64,000 nucleotides of DNA from Verrucomicrobia bacterium S94 (GTDB lineage Bacteria; Verrucomicrobiota; Kiritimatiellia; Kiritimatiellales; Pontiellaceae): the NCBI GenBank assembly GCA_004299845.1, contig CP036201.1, forward strand, positions 2,852,001-2,916,000, in the 5' to 3' direction. The notes beneath the pieces are model-generated. The model ran no database searches, was not told the origin of the DNA, and saw only the letters and a program-made list of their open reading frames with translations. Position numbers and translations under genes: made by a program. How positions within the stretch are numbered: position 1 is the first letter of the stretch; each line of letters opens with the position of its first letter. Shown in pieces: positions 55,821-64,000 of this stretch.

Positions 55821-58073
55821 GTGAGTACGAAAAAACATTGGATCGCCCTGACCCTGTGCCTGACTGTGGCTTTTTCCATTCTGGGCTATTTTGGAATTGA
55901 TATCTATCGCGAAGCCCCGCCGCTGCCGCAGCGGATTGTAAGTGCTTCCGGAGAAGAGCTGTTTACACTGGATGATCTTCAGCAGGGCCAGCTGGTCTGG
56001 CAGTCTACCGGCGGACAGCAGATGGGCTCGGTCTGGGGACACGGGGCCTATCAGGCGCCGGACTGGTCGGCCGACTGGCTGCACCGTGAAAGCATCGCCC
56101 TGCTCAATATCTGGAGTCAGCGCGAACTGGGCGTGGATTTTGCGCAGGCGGATGCCGGACAGCAGGCGGTCCTGCAGGCCCGCCTGAAGGAAGAGATGCG
56201 GCATAACGGCTATAATCCCGAAACCGGAACGCTCACCCTTTCCGACGACCGGACCGCCGCCATGCGCATCGTGGCCGCGCATTATGAATCGCTTTTCAGC
56301 GGAGACCCGGAACTGCAGGATCTCCGGGAAGCCTATGCCATGCACAATCATGCCGTTAAAGAGGTTTTCCGCCGGAAACAGCTCGCCGGATTTTTCTTCT
56401 GGACCAGCTGGGCCTGTGCCGCGGAACGTCCCGGACTATCGATCAGCTATACCAACAACTGGCCGCATGAACCGCTGATCGGGAACACCCCCACCGGCGC
56501 AAATTTTATGTGGTCCATGATCAGCATTATTTCTCTGCTGGCGGCTGTCGGCGGCCTGGTCTGGTATGAAGCATTCCGCCGTAGAAAAGAAGATGACCAT
56601 TTTCCGCCGGCCCCCACCGCCGACCCGTTGAAAAAGCTGGTGATTACACCCTCCATGAAAGCCCTGTGGAAATATGCACTGGTGGTATTTGTCCTGTTCG
56701 GAGTTCAGGTGATGCTTGGCGCGCTGACCGCCCACTACACGGTTGAAGGGCAGGACTTTTTCGGCATTCCGATCGCCGAAATCCTTCCCTATGCCGTATC
56801 CCGCACCTGGCATATTCAGACCGCGATGTTCTGGATTGCCACGGCATTTCTGACAGCAGGCCTGTTCCTTGCTCCCATTATCGGCGGGCACGAACCAAAG
56901 TTCCAGCGCCTGGGTGTGAATGTCCTTTTCGTTGCACTGCTGCTCGTTGTGGCGGGTTCGCTGGCCGGCGAATGGCTGGGCGTCATGCAGACAATGGAAT
57001 TGAAATATAATTTCTGGTTCGGGCACCAGGGCTATGAATATGTGGATCTCGGCCGCTTCTGGCAGATTCTGCTCTTCAGCGGTCTGCTGCTCTGGCTGAT
57101 TCTGGTGCTGCGCGGACTCTGGCCGGCACTGAAAAAGAAAGACGACAACCGTCATATGGTCGCCATCTTTATTTTCGCCGCCACAGCCATCGGCCTCTTC
57201 TATGCCTCCGGTTTTTTCTACGGAGCCAAAACCCATATCTCCGTCATGGAATACTGGCGCTGGTGGGTGGTCCATCTCTGGGTGGAAGGCTTCTTCGAAG
57301 TCTTCGCCACCATTGCCATCGCAACCATCTTCTGCAAGCTCGGTCTGGTCCGTGCGGGCAGCGCCAGCCGGGCCGTACTCTACTCCAGCTGCATCTTTCT
57401 GATCGGCGGAATTCCGGGCACGTTCCACCATCTCTACTTTTCCGGTACGCCTTTCTCCGTAGTGGCCATCGGGGCCATGTTCTCGGCACTAGAAGTGGTT
57501 CCCCTGCTGCTCATTGGCCTGGAAGCCCGGGAAACCAGCAGACATATCGAAAGCGCCGAATGGATGCAGCGCTATAAATGGCCGCTGACCTTTTTCATGG
57601 GCGTTGCCTTCTGGAATTTTGTAGGGGCCGGCGTATTCGGCTTCCTGATCAATCCTCCGATCGCGCTGTATTATATGCAGGGCCTCAACACCACACCGGT
57701 CCATGCCCATGCCGCTCTGTTCGGGGTTTACGGTTTACTCAGTCTCGGCCTGGTTCTGCTCGTTATCCGCTGCATTCAGCCCGACCGGGTATGGAACGAC
57801 CGCGTACTGAAACTGGCCTACTGGGGCATGAACGGCGGACTTGCACTGATGATTGCACTGAGCCTGCTGCCTATCGGCATTGCCCAGACCGTTGCCAGCG
57901 TGGATGTCGGTCTCTGGTATGCGCGCAGTGCCGATTTTCTCCAGCAGGGCTGGGTGCAGAATCTGCGCTGGCTGCGGATGATCGGCGATGTGGTGTTTAT
58001 GGCCGGTGTGTCCGGCCTCCTCTTCTTCGGAGCCGGCCTGCTGCGCCCCAAACCCGAAGGGAAAAAGAATTAA
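55821..58073 (+). CDS. norB: Quinol-dependent nitric oxide reductase (single-subunit qNOR)
   Basis: 750 residues. AAAGGAG is seven bases before GTG 55821. The N-terminal fused NorC-like extension (QGQLVWQSTGGQQMGSVWGH, YAPDWSAD-type) and a periplasmic region precede a 12-13-helix heme-copper-oxidase-like core. Heme and FeB His ligands lie in the segments SRTWHIQTAMFWIATAF, WWVVHLWVEGFFEVFATI, PGTFHHLYFSGTP and HAHAALFGVYG. The Glu in VEGFFE fits NO reductases. Reduces NO to N2O using quinol at the inner membrane. No denitrification genes surround it, so the role is detoxification. Confidence 0.95.
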   Translation: MSTKKHWIALTLCLTVAFSILGYFGIDIYREAPPLPQRIVSASGEELFTLDDLQQGQLVWQSTGGQQMGSVWGHGAYQAPDWSADWLHRESIALLNIWSQRELGVDFAQADAGQQAVLQARLKEEMRHNGYNPETGTLTLSDDRTAAMRIVAAHYESLFSGDPELQDLREAYAMHNHAVKEVFRRKQLAGFFFWTSWACAAERPGLSISYTNNWPHEPLIGNTPTGANFMWSMISIISLLAAVGGLVWYEAFRRRKEDDHFPPAPTADPLKKLVITPSMKALWKYALVVFVLFGVQVMLGALTAHYTVEGQDFFGIPIAEILPYAVSRTWHIQTAMFWIATAFLTAGLFLAPIIGGHEPKFQRLGVNVLFVALLLVVAGSLAGEWLGVMQTMELKYNFWFGHQGYEYVDLGRFWQILLFSGLLLWLILVLRGLWPALKKKDDNRHMVAIFIFAATAIGLFYASGFFYGAKTHISVMEYWRWWVVHLWVEGFFEVFATIAIATIFCKLGLVRAGSASRAVLYSSCIFLIGGIPGTFHHLYFSGTPFSVVAIGAMFSALEVVPLLLIGLEARETSRHIESAEWMQRYKWPLTFFMGVAFWNFVGAGVFGFLINPPIALYYMQGLNTTPVHAHAALFGVYGLLSLGLVLLVIRCIQPDRVWNDRVLKLAYWGMNGGLALMIALSLLPIGIAQTVASVDVGLWYARSADFLQQGWVQNLRWLRMIGDVVFMAGVSGLLFFGAGLLRPKPEGKKN

Positions 58074-58142
58074 TCCGACAGCCGCCGGCTGATATATTCA
58101 TCCGCCGGCGGAACACCGCCCGCTGTAAAAGGAGAATAAACC

Positions 58143-58558
58143 ATGCAACTTAAACAGAATACCGATTATGCGCTGCGCATCCTGATGTATGTCGCCAGAA
58201 GTAAAGAACCCCTGGTCTCCTCCCGGGAAATCAGCGAATTTTATGATATCTCCTACAGCCACGTGGTGAAAACCGTGAACCGCCTGGGTAAATTCGGCTA
58301 TCTCGAACTCAAACGCGGCCGCTACGGCGGCGGCATCAGGCTGGGAAAGAATCCTGCAGAGATCGACATTGGAACCGTAGTGCGTCAGTTCGAAACCAAC
58401 CTCGATATTGTGGAGTGTTTCGACGAAGACCGAAACCAATGCACCATTGCCGGCGGATGCCGGCTTAAAGCCCTGTTCCAGGATGCCCTGGGGCCTTCTT
58501 CGATGCCCTGGAAGGAAAAACTCTGGCCGACATCATTCCGGTGCCGGCCTCCAAATAA
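58143..58558 (+). pseudogene. nsrR: NsrR-like Rrf2-family NO-sensing regulator, frameshifted at its C-terminus
   Basis: The N-terminal 120 residues are an intact Rrf2 regulator: wHTH (MQLKQNTDYALRILMYVARS ... YSHVVKTVNRLGKFGYLELK), RGRYGGGIRLGK, and three Cys of an iron-sulfur site (ECFDEDRNQCTIAGGCRLK). At the GGGG run 58490-58493 one G is missing: with five G the frame would read GAFFDALEGKTLADIIPVPA and end SK-stop at 58558, the normal family ending. As it stands the frame runs on into the next gene's coding sequence and makes a 387-residue fusion. GGAGAATAAACC precedes the ATG. Likely repressor of norB and of itself. Confidence 0.85.
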
Positions 58559-58568
58559 GGATCTGATT

Positions 58569-59306
58569 ATGAATACACTCATCAACCCGAACATCACCGT
58601 AGGCAACCTTGTTGTTCGCCATCCGCAATTACGTCAGAAACTCGAAGAACTCGGTATTGATTACTGCTGCGGCGGAAAACGCCCACTGACCGAAGCCGTA
58701 GAAGCCGCCGGACAACACTGGCCGGAAACCGAAGCGGCTCTGCTGGCCGTACTGGAGCAGCGGCCGGAAATGGATTCCACCGACTGGAGCTCCGCTCCGC
58801 TGAGCGAACTGATCGACCATATTGTGAACACCCACCATGTGTTTACAAAGGAACAGCTGCCCCGCCTCGATGGACTGCTGGAAAAAGTACAGATTGCCCA
58901 CGGAGAACATCATGGCGAAATGCTCGGGAAACTCAGGCTGGCCTATACAGCCATCCGGACCGAACTTGAATCCCACCTGATGAAAGAGGAACAGATTCTG
59001 TTTCCGCTGATTAAAGCCACCGAAGCCTTTATCAACGGTTCAGCCCCCAGACCCGTATCCCATTGCGGCAGTGTAGTCAATCCGATCCGCCAGATGGAAG
59101 TCGAGCACGACGATGCCGGAGACGAACTGGCGGTAATGCGGAAACTGACCGGAAACTACACCCTCCCGGATGGAGCCTGCCCGACCTTCGAGGCGCTGTA
59201 TGACGGGCTGGCCGCGCTGGAGAATGATCTTCATCAGCATATTCATCTGGAAAACAATATTCTTTTTCCAAAGGCGGTAAAACAGGAGGCCCAGGCCAAC
59301 GCATGA
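58569..59306 (+). CDS. ric: RIC/ScdA (YtfE-like) iron-sulfur cluster repair di-iron protein
   Basis: 245 residues from ATG 58569, with AAGGA upstream. The ScdA_N/DUF542 module (NPNITVGNLVVRHPQLRQKL, EELGIDYCCGGKRPLTEA) is followed by a hemerythrin-like four-helix domain with the His and Glu ligands (LIDHIVNTHHVFTKEQLPRL, HGEHHGEMLGKL, ESHLMKEEQILFPLI, MEVEHDDAGDELAV, HQHIHLENNILFPKAV). It repairs iron-sulfur clusters or releases NO-iron after nitrosative stress. As read the frame is open back into the NsrR gene because of its frameshift; the ATG here and its ribosome site mark the original start. Confidence 0.92.
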   Translation: MNTLINPNITVGNLVVRHPQLRQKLEELGIDYCCGGKRPLTEAVEAAGQHWPETEAALLAVLEQRPEMDSTDWSSAPLSELIDHIVNTHHVFTKEQLPRLDGLLEKVQIAHGEHHGEMLGKLRLAYTAIRTELESHLMKEEQILFPLIKATEAFINGSAPRPVSHCGSVVNPIRQMEVEHDDAGDELAVMRKLTGNYTLPDGACPTFEALYDGLAALENDLHQHIHLENNILFPKAVKQEAQANA

Positions 59307-59674
59307 ACTCCCGGCCTGAACAGATTCTGATCAAGCGGATCTATGACCCGCCCGCCGCCGACGACGGCTGGCGGGTGCTGGTGGACCGGCTCTGGCCGCG
59401 GGGAGTCGCAAAAGAAAATGCCGAAATCGATGAATGGGCCAAAGACCTTTCCCCGAGCCCGGAACTGCGAAAATGGTATAGCCATGCCCCGAACAAATGG
59501 CCGGAATTCAGCCGGCTTTATCGAAACGAACTGAAAACGAAAAGCGAACAGCTGACGCACCTGATTGAACGCTGCCCGAAACGTACACTCACACTGCTGT
59601 ATGCGGCAAAAGATACCGCACACTGTCATGCCCGTGTGTTGCAGAACGAGCTGAAGAACATCAGACAAACATAA
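59303..59674 (+). CDS. DUF488 family protein (YeaO-like)
   Basis: 123 residues. The family opening IKRIYDPPAADDGWRVLVDR, LWPRGVAKENAEIDEWAKDL, SPSPELRKWYSH and the C-terminal TLLYAAKDTAHCHARVLQNE are all present. Function is unknown; members often sit with stress and redox genes. Overlaps the RIC gene by four bases, so probably part of the NO-response operon. Confidence 0.92.
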   Translation: MNSRPEQILIKRIYDPPAADDGWRVLVDRLWPRGVAKENAEIDEWAKDLSPSPELRKWYSHAPNKWPEFSRLYRNELKTKSEQLTHLIERCPKRTLTLLYAAKDTAHCHARVLQNELKNIRQT

Positions 59675-59697
59675 CCCCGAACAGAAAAGGAAACCTC

Positions 59698-60390
59698 ATG
59701 AAACGGATCGGCTTAATCGGCGGACTGAGCCCGGAATCAACGGTTCATTATTATCAGATTCTCTGCCGGGAATATAACCGCCGGACCGGCGGGCTGAACT
59801 TTCCGGAAATCACCCTCGAAAGTCTGAACCTGCAGGAACTCGTTACCCGGTTTAAAAAAAATGACTGGGACGGCGTGGGGACCATCCTGCTCACCGCTCT
59901 CCAACGGCTGGAAAAAGCCGGAGCTGACGTTGCCGCCATTCTGGCAAACACCCCGCATAATGCCTATGACCGGATTCGTGCTCAATCCCCGCTGCCCATT
60001 CTGACCATTATGGATGCAACAGCCGCCGCACTGAAAAAAGATCAACGTACCAAAGTGGCCCTGCTCGGGACCAAACCCACGATGGAATTCGGTTTTTTCC
60101 AGAAAACCTTTTCCGCCGCCGGCATTGAAACGCTGGTCCCCGAAAGCAGCCAACGCACCGAGCTCGACCGCATTGTCTGGGATGAGCTGTCGCACGGAAT
60201 AACCGAAGTCCCCTCCCGCGAAGCCATGAAAGCCATGATTTCAGACCTCGAAAATCAGGGGGCTGAAGCCGTCATTCTCGGCTGTACGGAACTGAGTCTG
60301 CTCATCGCGGAATCCGACAGTTCACTCCCGCTCTATGACACCACCCGGATTCATGCAGAAGCCATTCTTGAATTCGCCCTTCAGAAATAG
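59698..60390 (+). CDS. Aspartate/glutamate racemase family protein
   Basis: 230 residues. MKRIGLIGGLSPESTVHYYQ, ANTPHNAYDRI and the second catalytic segment VILGCTELSLLI. The first catalytic Cys of classical Asp/Glu racemases is Ala here (LANTPH in place of CNTxH); the second Cys is kept. A ribosome site (AAAAGGAAACCTC) precedes the ATG. It follows DUF488 by 23 bases in the NO-response gene run. Substrate and two-base chemistry are therefore uncertain. Confidence 0.88.
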   Translation: MKRIGLIGGLSPESTVHYYQILCREYNRRTGGLNFPEITLESLNLQELVTRFKKNDWDGVGTILLTALQRLEKAGADVAAILANTPHNAYDRIRAQSPLPILTIMDATAAALKKDQRTKVALLGTKPTMEFGFFQKTFSAAGIETLVPESSQRTELDRIVWDELSHGITEVPSREAMKAMISDLENQGAEAVILGCTELSLLIAESDSSLPLYDTTRIHAEAILEFALQK

Positions 60391-60397
60391 AAAACCG

Positions 60398-61387
60398 ATG
60401 CATATCGAAACCGTAAACACCATTCTGTATTGTGAAAACTGGAAAGAAACCGTTGCGTTTTACCGCGAAATAATCGGTCTGAAAGAAAATGCCTCCACCG
60501 ACTGGATGGTCGAATTTTTAATCACGCCCCAGTCCTGCCTCAGTGTCGCAGATGCAAAACGAACAACGATACTTCCAAACCTTGGAAAAGGCATTACCCT
60601 CACGTTCAAAGTAGTCAATCTGCACGAAACCTGGCGGCTTTTAAAAAAGCGGAATATGCATGTTGACCCGATCCGCGACTGCAAAATGGGCGGGGAAGCC
60701 TTTTTTCTGCGCGATCCCGAGGGCAACCGCCTGGAATTCTGGGCTGATTCACCCTGGAGTGATCCGAAGATGGTTGCCCGGCTCTCTTCCACGCCGCCGA
60801 ATTCCGTATTAATGCGCTTTGCCGAAAAGGAACTTCAACGCAAAACCGGAAACCGGCTGCTTGATATCGGCTGCGGTGCGGGATGCAACGCCGTTCCCCT
60901 GGCCAGAGCCGGGTGGAAGGTGCTCGGGATCGACCTTTCACAACCCATGCTCGCAGCGGCGCAGCGACGGGCCGGCGACGGCGGCCTGACAGAACAGCTG
61001 AAACTGAAAACCGCCCCGATGGACCGGCTGCCGGTCGAAGATGAAGGCTTCGATTTTATCGTCGCGCACGGTGTCTGGAACCTGGCCCGATCAGCAACAG
61101 AATTCCGCACGGCTGTTCACGAAGCCGCCCGCGCTGCCAAACCCGGCGCGCTCCTTTTTATCTACACCTTTTCGAGAAGCACACTGCCGCCGGAAGCGGT
61201 TCCGATCGTAGGTGAGTCGTTTATCTTCACCGGACCGTCCGGAAAACCGGCGTGCTTCCTGACGGAAGAGCAGCTGATCAAGGAACTGGCTGAGGCCGGA
61301 TTTGCTCAGGAAACGCCCATCACCGAATACGACGCAATCCCCGACGGTAAACCCGCCATTCTTGAGGGCATTTTCCGGCGTCAGTAA
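60398..61387 (+). CDS. VOC (glyoxalase-like) domain fused to a class I SAM methyltransferase
   Basis: 329 residues. Residues 1-125 are a vicinal-oxygen-chelate domain (HIETVNTILYCENWKETVAF, YREIIGLKE, EAFFLRDPEGNRLEFW). Residues about 140-329 are a Rossmann methyltransferase with SAM motif LLDIGCGAGCNAVPLARAG, a GIDLSQPMLAAAQRRA acidic-loop segment and a HGVWNLARSATEF post-motif. The ATG at 60398 is used rather than an upstream in-frame one inside the racemase gene. No ribosome site is evident; the racemase stop is seven bases upstream, so coupling is likely. A single polypeptide with both folds is unusual. Confidence 0.82.
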   Translation: MHIETVNTILYCENWKETVAFYREIIGLKENASTDWMVEFLITPQSCLSVADAKRTTILPNLGKGITLTFKVVNLHETWRLLKKRNMHVDPIRDCKMGGEAFFLRDPEGNRLEFWADSPWSDPKMVARLSSTPPNSVLMRFAEKELQRKTGNRLLDIGCGAGCNAVPLARAGWKVLGIDLSQPMLAAAQRRAGDGGLTEQLKLKTAPMDRLPVEDEGFDFIVAHGVWNLARSATEFRTAVHEAARAAKPGALLFIYTFSRSTLPPEAVPIVGESFIFTGPSGKPACFLTEEQLIKELAEAGFAQETPITEYDAIPDGKPAILEGIFRRQ

Positions 61388-61419
61388 AAACAGGGCAGAA
61401 GAACCGTCATCCGATGACA

Positions 61420-63483
61420 TCAGTCGAGCGTGCATTCCATGACGAAATCGTCCATCAGGAATCCGGATCCGATATCTTTCTTTATCTCATCGGTAACCTC
61501 AAAACCTTTCCGCCGGTACCACTCAATGGCCGGGGTATTATTCCGATTGACCGTCAAACAGATCGCGCTTGCACCGGACTCCTCCGCACGTGCTTTACTG
61601 TACTCGAGAAAGATTCCGCCAAGACCTGATCCGCGGCATGAATCTTTAACGTAAATTTTGCTGATCATCAGCTTTCCATCAATATGATTCGGGATCAGGC
61701 TCAGGTATCCCACGGGATCATCACCGTGCAGAGCCAGATAGTATTCATAGCCGGAGTCTATCTGGGATTCGAGCGCCTCAATACTTTGAAACTGCTCCAG
61801 CATATAATCCACCTGTTCCTGACCGATTATTTCCGGGAAATGCTCATTCCATATTTCCGCAGCCAATGAGGCCAGAACATCAACCTGCTGACGGTTTGTA
61901 ACCCGTTCAATCGTAATGTCCATGAGACATTCTCCGGATACCGTCTTAAGCCTCACCTCTGCAGGGGATGGCCTGTCATCACCGGCATACTGATCCGGAC
62001 GATCTTCCTTTTCGGCAGAAACGTCCTCCGCAACCGCATTCAGCAGAACCGACCGTATAGTCTCCTCTTCGCTGGCATGAGCCAGCACGGTCACCTGATC
62101 TCCCCCGTGCAGATGAGTCGATCCCTTGGGAGCGATCAGCAGTTTACCCCGCGTAATCAAAGTAATCACCGCCCCGGCAGGAAGCTGAAGTTCGGCGATG
62201 GTTTTACCGACCACTCCCTGAGGGTCGGGCAGATCCACGACAATCAAATCGAAATCGCTTTTACTCATGGTAACGAGCTCCAGATTGAACAAGGGCCTGG
62301 GACGCATCGGACAGGTCAGCTTCAACCATTTTGCCAGCACCCCCAGCGTGCTTCCCTGCACTGCAATAGACAGAAGGACCGCAAAGAAAACCATGTTGAA
62401 AATATCCTGCCCGACGGCCAGTCCGGCAGCGGCGGGATAGGTGGCGAGCACGATCGGAACCGATCCGCGCAACCCGGCCCAGGCGATAAACATTTTATCC
62501 TTCCATCCCAGGCGCATACCGATCGTTCCGATTAAAACCGCCAGCGGGCGGGAGATGAACGTCAGAACCGCGAAAACAATAATTCCCTGCATCCAGATGT
62601 TCGCCCATTGGTGCGGAAACACCTGTAGTCCCAGCATGACGAACATGGCAATGTTGGCCACGGTGGAGAGCGCCGCTGAAAAGTTGGTCACCCCCTGTTT
62701 ATGAACAAAGGGCCGGTTCCCCATCACATAACCGGCAACGAAAACCGCAAGCATGCCGCTGGCCTGAAGCGCATCTGCAATGCCGTAAGTCAGCAGGATC
62801 ATGCCCAGCGAAAGTACATAATAATGTCCCCGGTCCTGAGGGCTCAGCCGATTAAACAGCCACAGACCTGCGCGCCCGATCGCCCACCCCACCAGCGGTG
62901 CCGCCGAAAATTTCCAGATAAATTGAACCACGGTCATCGGCAGAGCCGTATCGGACGAAGTCAGCATGCCCAAAACAGCGGCCGTGAGCAGCACGGCCAT
63001 CGGGTCGTTGGCCCCGCTTTCAATTTCAGTAATTGAAGAGAGCTTTTTCGGAAGCGACTGCCGGCGGAGAATCGAAAAAATGGCCGCTGCATCGGTGGAG
63101 GAGATAATGACGGAAAGCAGAATCGACTGTTCAAACGGCCATTCGAGAAGATAGCGCAAGACCCCGAAGGTGGTGGCTGCAGTCAGAATAACGCCCCATG
63201 TAGCCAGGCCTCCGGCCGGCAGGGCCACCGCCTTAAAGTCCGATTTCCGGGTCGAGAAGCCGCCATGAAAAAGAATGAACACCAGGGCCAGGTTTGCGAT
63301 CTGCTTCGTTAGACCGATGTCGTCGAAGTACCAGAGATTGAGCACATCACTGCCGCAGAGAATTCCGGCACACAGCGCAATCAGGATGACCGGGACGCTC
63401 CAGCGGTCCAGCCATACGGCGGCAAGAACAACTCCGATCAGAATCAACGATCCTATTAAATACACCGAATCCATGGTCTCCAT
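61420..63483 (-). CDS. NhaP2-type K+/H+ antiporter with TrkA-C domain, fused to a GNAT acetyltransferase
   Basis: 687 residues. Residues 1-390 are a CPA1/NhaP2-like antiporter with about 12 helices (LALVFILFHGGFSTRKSDFK, SSTDAAAIFSILRRQSLP, IESGANDPMAVLLTAAVL, GLRGSVPIVLATYPAAAG). About 410-500 is a RCK/TrkA-C domain (VVDLPDPQGVVGKTIAELQL, HLHGGDQVTVLAHASEEET). The last 167 residues are a GNAT domain (ISKIYVKDSCRGSGLGGIFL, AIEWYRRKGFEVTDE). The GNAT part begins at an in-frame ATG (61923) with GGAG eight bases before it, so the acetyltransferase may also be made alone. Convergent with the VOC-methyltransferase gene. Confidence 0.88.
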   Translation of the reverse strand: METMDSVYLIGSLILIGVVLAAVWLDRWSVPVILIALCAGILCGSDVLNLWYFDDIGLTKQIANLALVFILFHGGFSTRKSDFKAVALPAGGLATWGVILTAATTFGVLRYLLEWPFEQSILLSVIISSTDAAAIFSILRRQSLPKKLSSITEIESGANDPMAVLLTAAVLGMLTSSDTALPMTVVQFIWKFSAAPLVGWAIGRAGLWLFNRLSPQDRGHYYVLSLGMILLTYGIADALQASGMLAVFVAGYVMGNRPFVHKQGVTNFSAALSTVANIAMFVMLGLQVFPHQWANIWMQGIIVFAVLTFISRPLAVLIGTIGMRLGWKDKMFIAWAGLRGSVPIVLATYPAAAGLAVGQDIFNMVFFAVLLSIAVQGSTLGVLAKWLKLTCPMRPRPLFNLELVTMSKSDFDLIVVDLPDPQGVVGKTIAELQLPAGAVITLITRGKLLIAPKGSTHLHGGDQVTVLAHASEEETIRSVLLNAVAEDVSAEKEDRPDQYAGDDRPSPAEVRLKTVSGECLMDITIERVTNRQQVDVLASLAAEIWNEHFPEIIGQEQVDYMLEQFQSIEALESQIDSGYEYYLALHGDDPVGYLSLIPNHIDGKLMISKIYVKDSCRGSGLGGIFLEYSKARAEESGASAICLTVNRNNTPAIEWYRRKGFEVTDEIKKDIGSGFLMDDFVMECTLD

Positions 63484-64000
63484 CTCATTCTCTGATATTT
63501 TTTATTGGGCGATGCCCCTCGGACAGCGCCAACGGCGTGTAAGCGTTGTATGAATTCCCGAAAAGGGAATCTATCATATTCTGTTTGTTTTACGCTGAAA
63601 ACCGGCTTCTTCCTGTAACAGATCAGCGAACCCGGCATTAGATGATTTTTCGCATCATCCCCCTCATTGCAGCCCGGTTCCGACCCATAGTGTTGCTCTC
63701 GCTCTGGATTGTCTGTAATAGAAAACTCTCAATTTTCGGAAAACAATCCGCAGGTCATCTGTCAGTTCAACTTCACACAACTACGACCACATGTGCCGTC
63801 GAACAAACCGGGGACAAACGCCCCATGCGGGATATTTCGCCCCGTTTCCTCAGGCAGCAGCCGACCGGAAAAATCTTTATACCCGACCAAGCCGCATCAA
63901 AAAGATAACGCCCTAACCCCTATCAGTAGCGCCCGTTATACCAATTACCATATCCCTCCATCAACATCTTCCGGACCGTCCGCCTTCACGGGCATACTTG
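63484..64000. other. Terminal intergenic stretch
   Basis: About 500 bases upstream of the antiporter with no supported coding sequence. A short hairpin ATTCCCGAAAAGGGAAT lies at about 63551-63567. A small plus-strand ORF at 63642-63908 has no ribosome site or family features and is not called. Confidence 0.5.

Noticed and set aside
63642-63908. 88-codon plus-strand ORF
   Set aside because: No ribosome site, no family features, biased shadow-like composition.

Overview
The window looks like a chromosomal segment of a Gram-negative, didermal bacterium of the PVC superphylum, most like Kiritimatiellota or Verrucomicrobiota. This is an inference from gene content, not from a marker gene. It rests on lipid A synthesis (lpxA), type II secretion-type pseudopilins, outer-membrane lipoproteins and a putative porin, a PEP-CTERM protein, carbohydrate-active secreted enzymes, FG-GAP, PQQ-propeller and thrombospondin-type-3 surface proteins, and an RHS locus. 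No rRNA, tRNA or CRISPR array was found.

Layout. 1-7.4 kb: HtrA protease; a minus-strand fabZ-lpxA-pseudopilin-pseudopilin run; a YkgJ-type cysteine-cluster protein; then plus-strand SurA/PrsA-like lipoprotein, SRPBCC protein and a glutathione peroxidase-lipocalin pair. 7.6-22.3 kb: minus-strand envelope and polysaccharide block, with a subtilase carrying an STN-like N-terminus, GH43 with CBM6, and a LamG-FAD oxidoreductase-F5/8C protein split by a G-tract frameshift. It ends with a tightly coupled four-gene operon: CHB_HEX_C surface protein, FG-GAP protein, membrane-anchored PQQ propeller, and a rifampin-phosphotransferase-like dikinase fused to a membrane domain. 22.6-38.7 kb: mostly housekeeping (beta-CASP RNase, AddB-like nuclease, Lrp plus aminotransferase, putative porin, metG, folC-accD-comF-SH3-tatD operon). 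A small accessory island at 32.2-34.1 kb holds an IS5 remnant, a 54-aa gene with its own promoter and terminator, a strong orphan hairpin and a PEP-CTERM protein.

39.0-48.1 kb is the mobile, degraded region. A large TSP3-repeat surface gene has a T8 tract that puts its signal peptide out of frame, and an IS1182-like element splits it. It is then cut by a REP-associated tyrosine transposase (RAYT) unit that has a perfect 425-bp tandem duplication. Next to that lie a 5'-truncated RHS gene with an unknown C-terminal tip and a small membrane protein (candidate toxin and immunity), extra copies of the RAYT end, a Phd/RelE-ParE toxin-antitoxin pair and a lipoprotein stub.

48-64 kb: YifB/ComM, a large secreted protein of two repeated halves, Lon, a LolA-like/DUF423/lipoprotein operon and a nitric-oxide defence cluster. 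The NO cluster has a dyad operator, quinol NO reductase, an NsrR-like Rrf2 regulator fused by frameshift to the RIC/ScdA di-iron repair protein, DUF488, an Asp/Glu racemase and a VOC-methyltransferase fusion. Last comes a K+/H+ antiporter-GNAT fusion on the opposite strand.

Three genes are broken by one-base differences in homopolymers (G6, T8, G4). They are either real (phase variation or recoding) or consensus errors, and this should be settled before these genes are interpreted.
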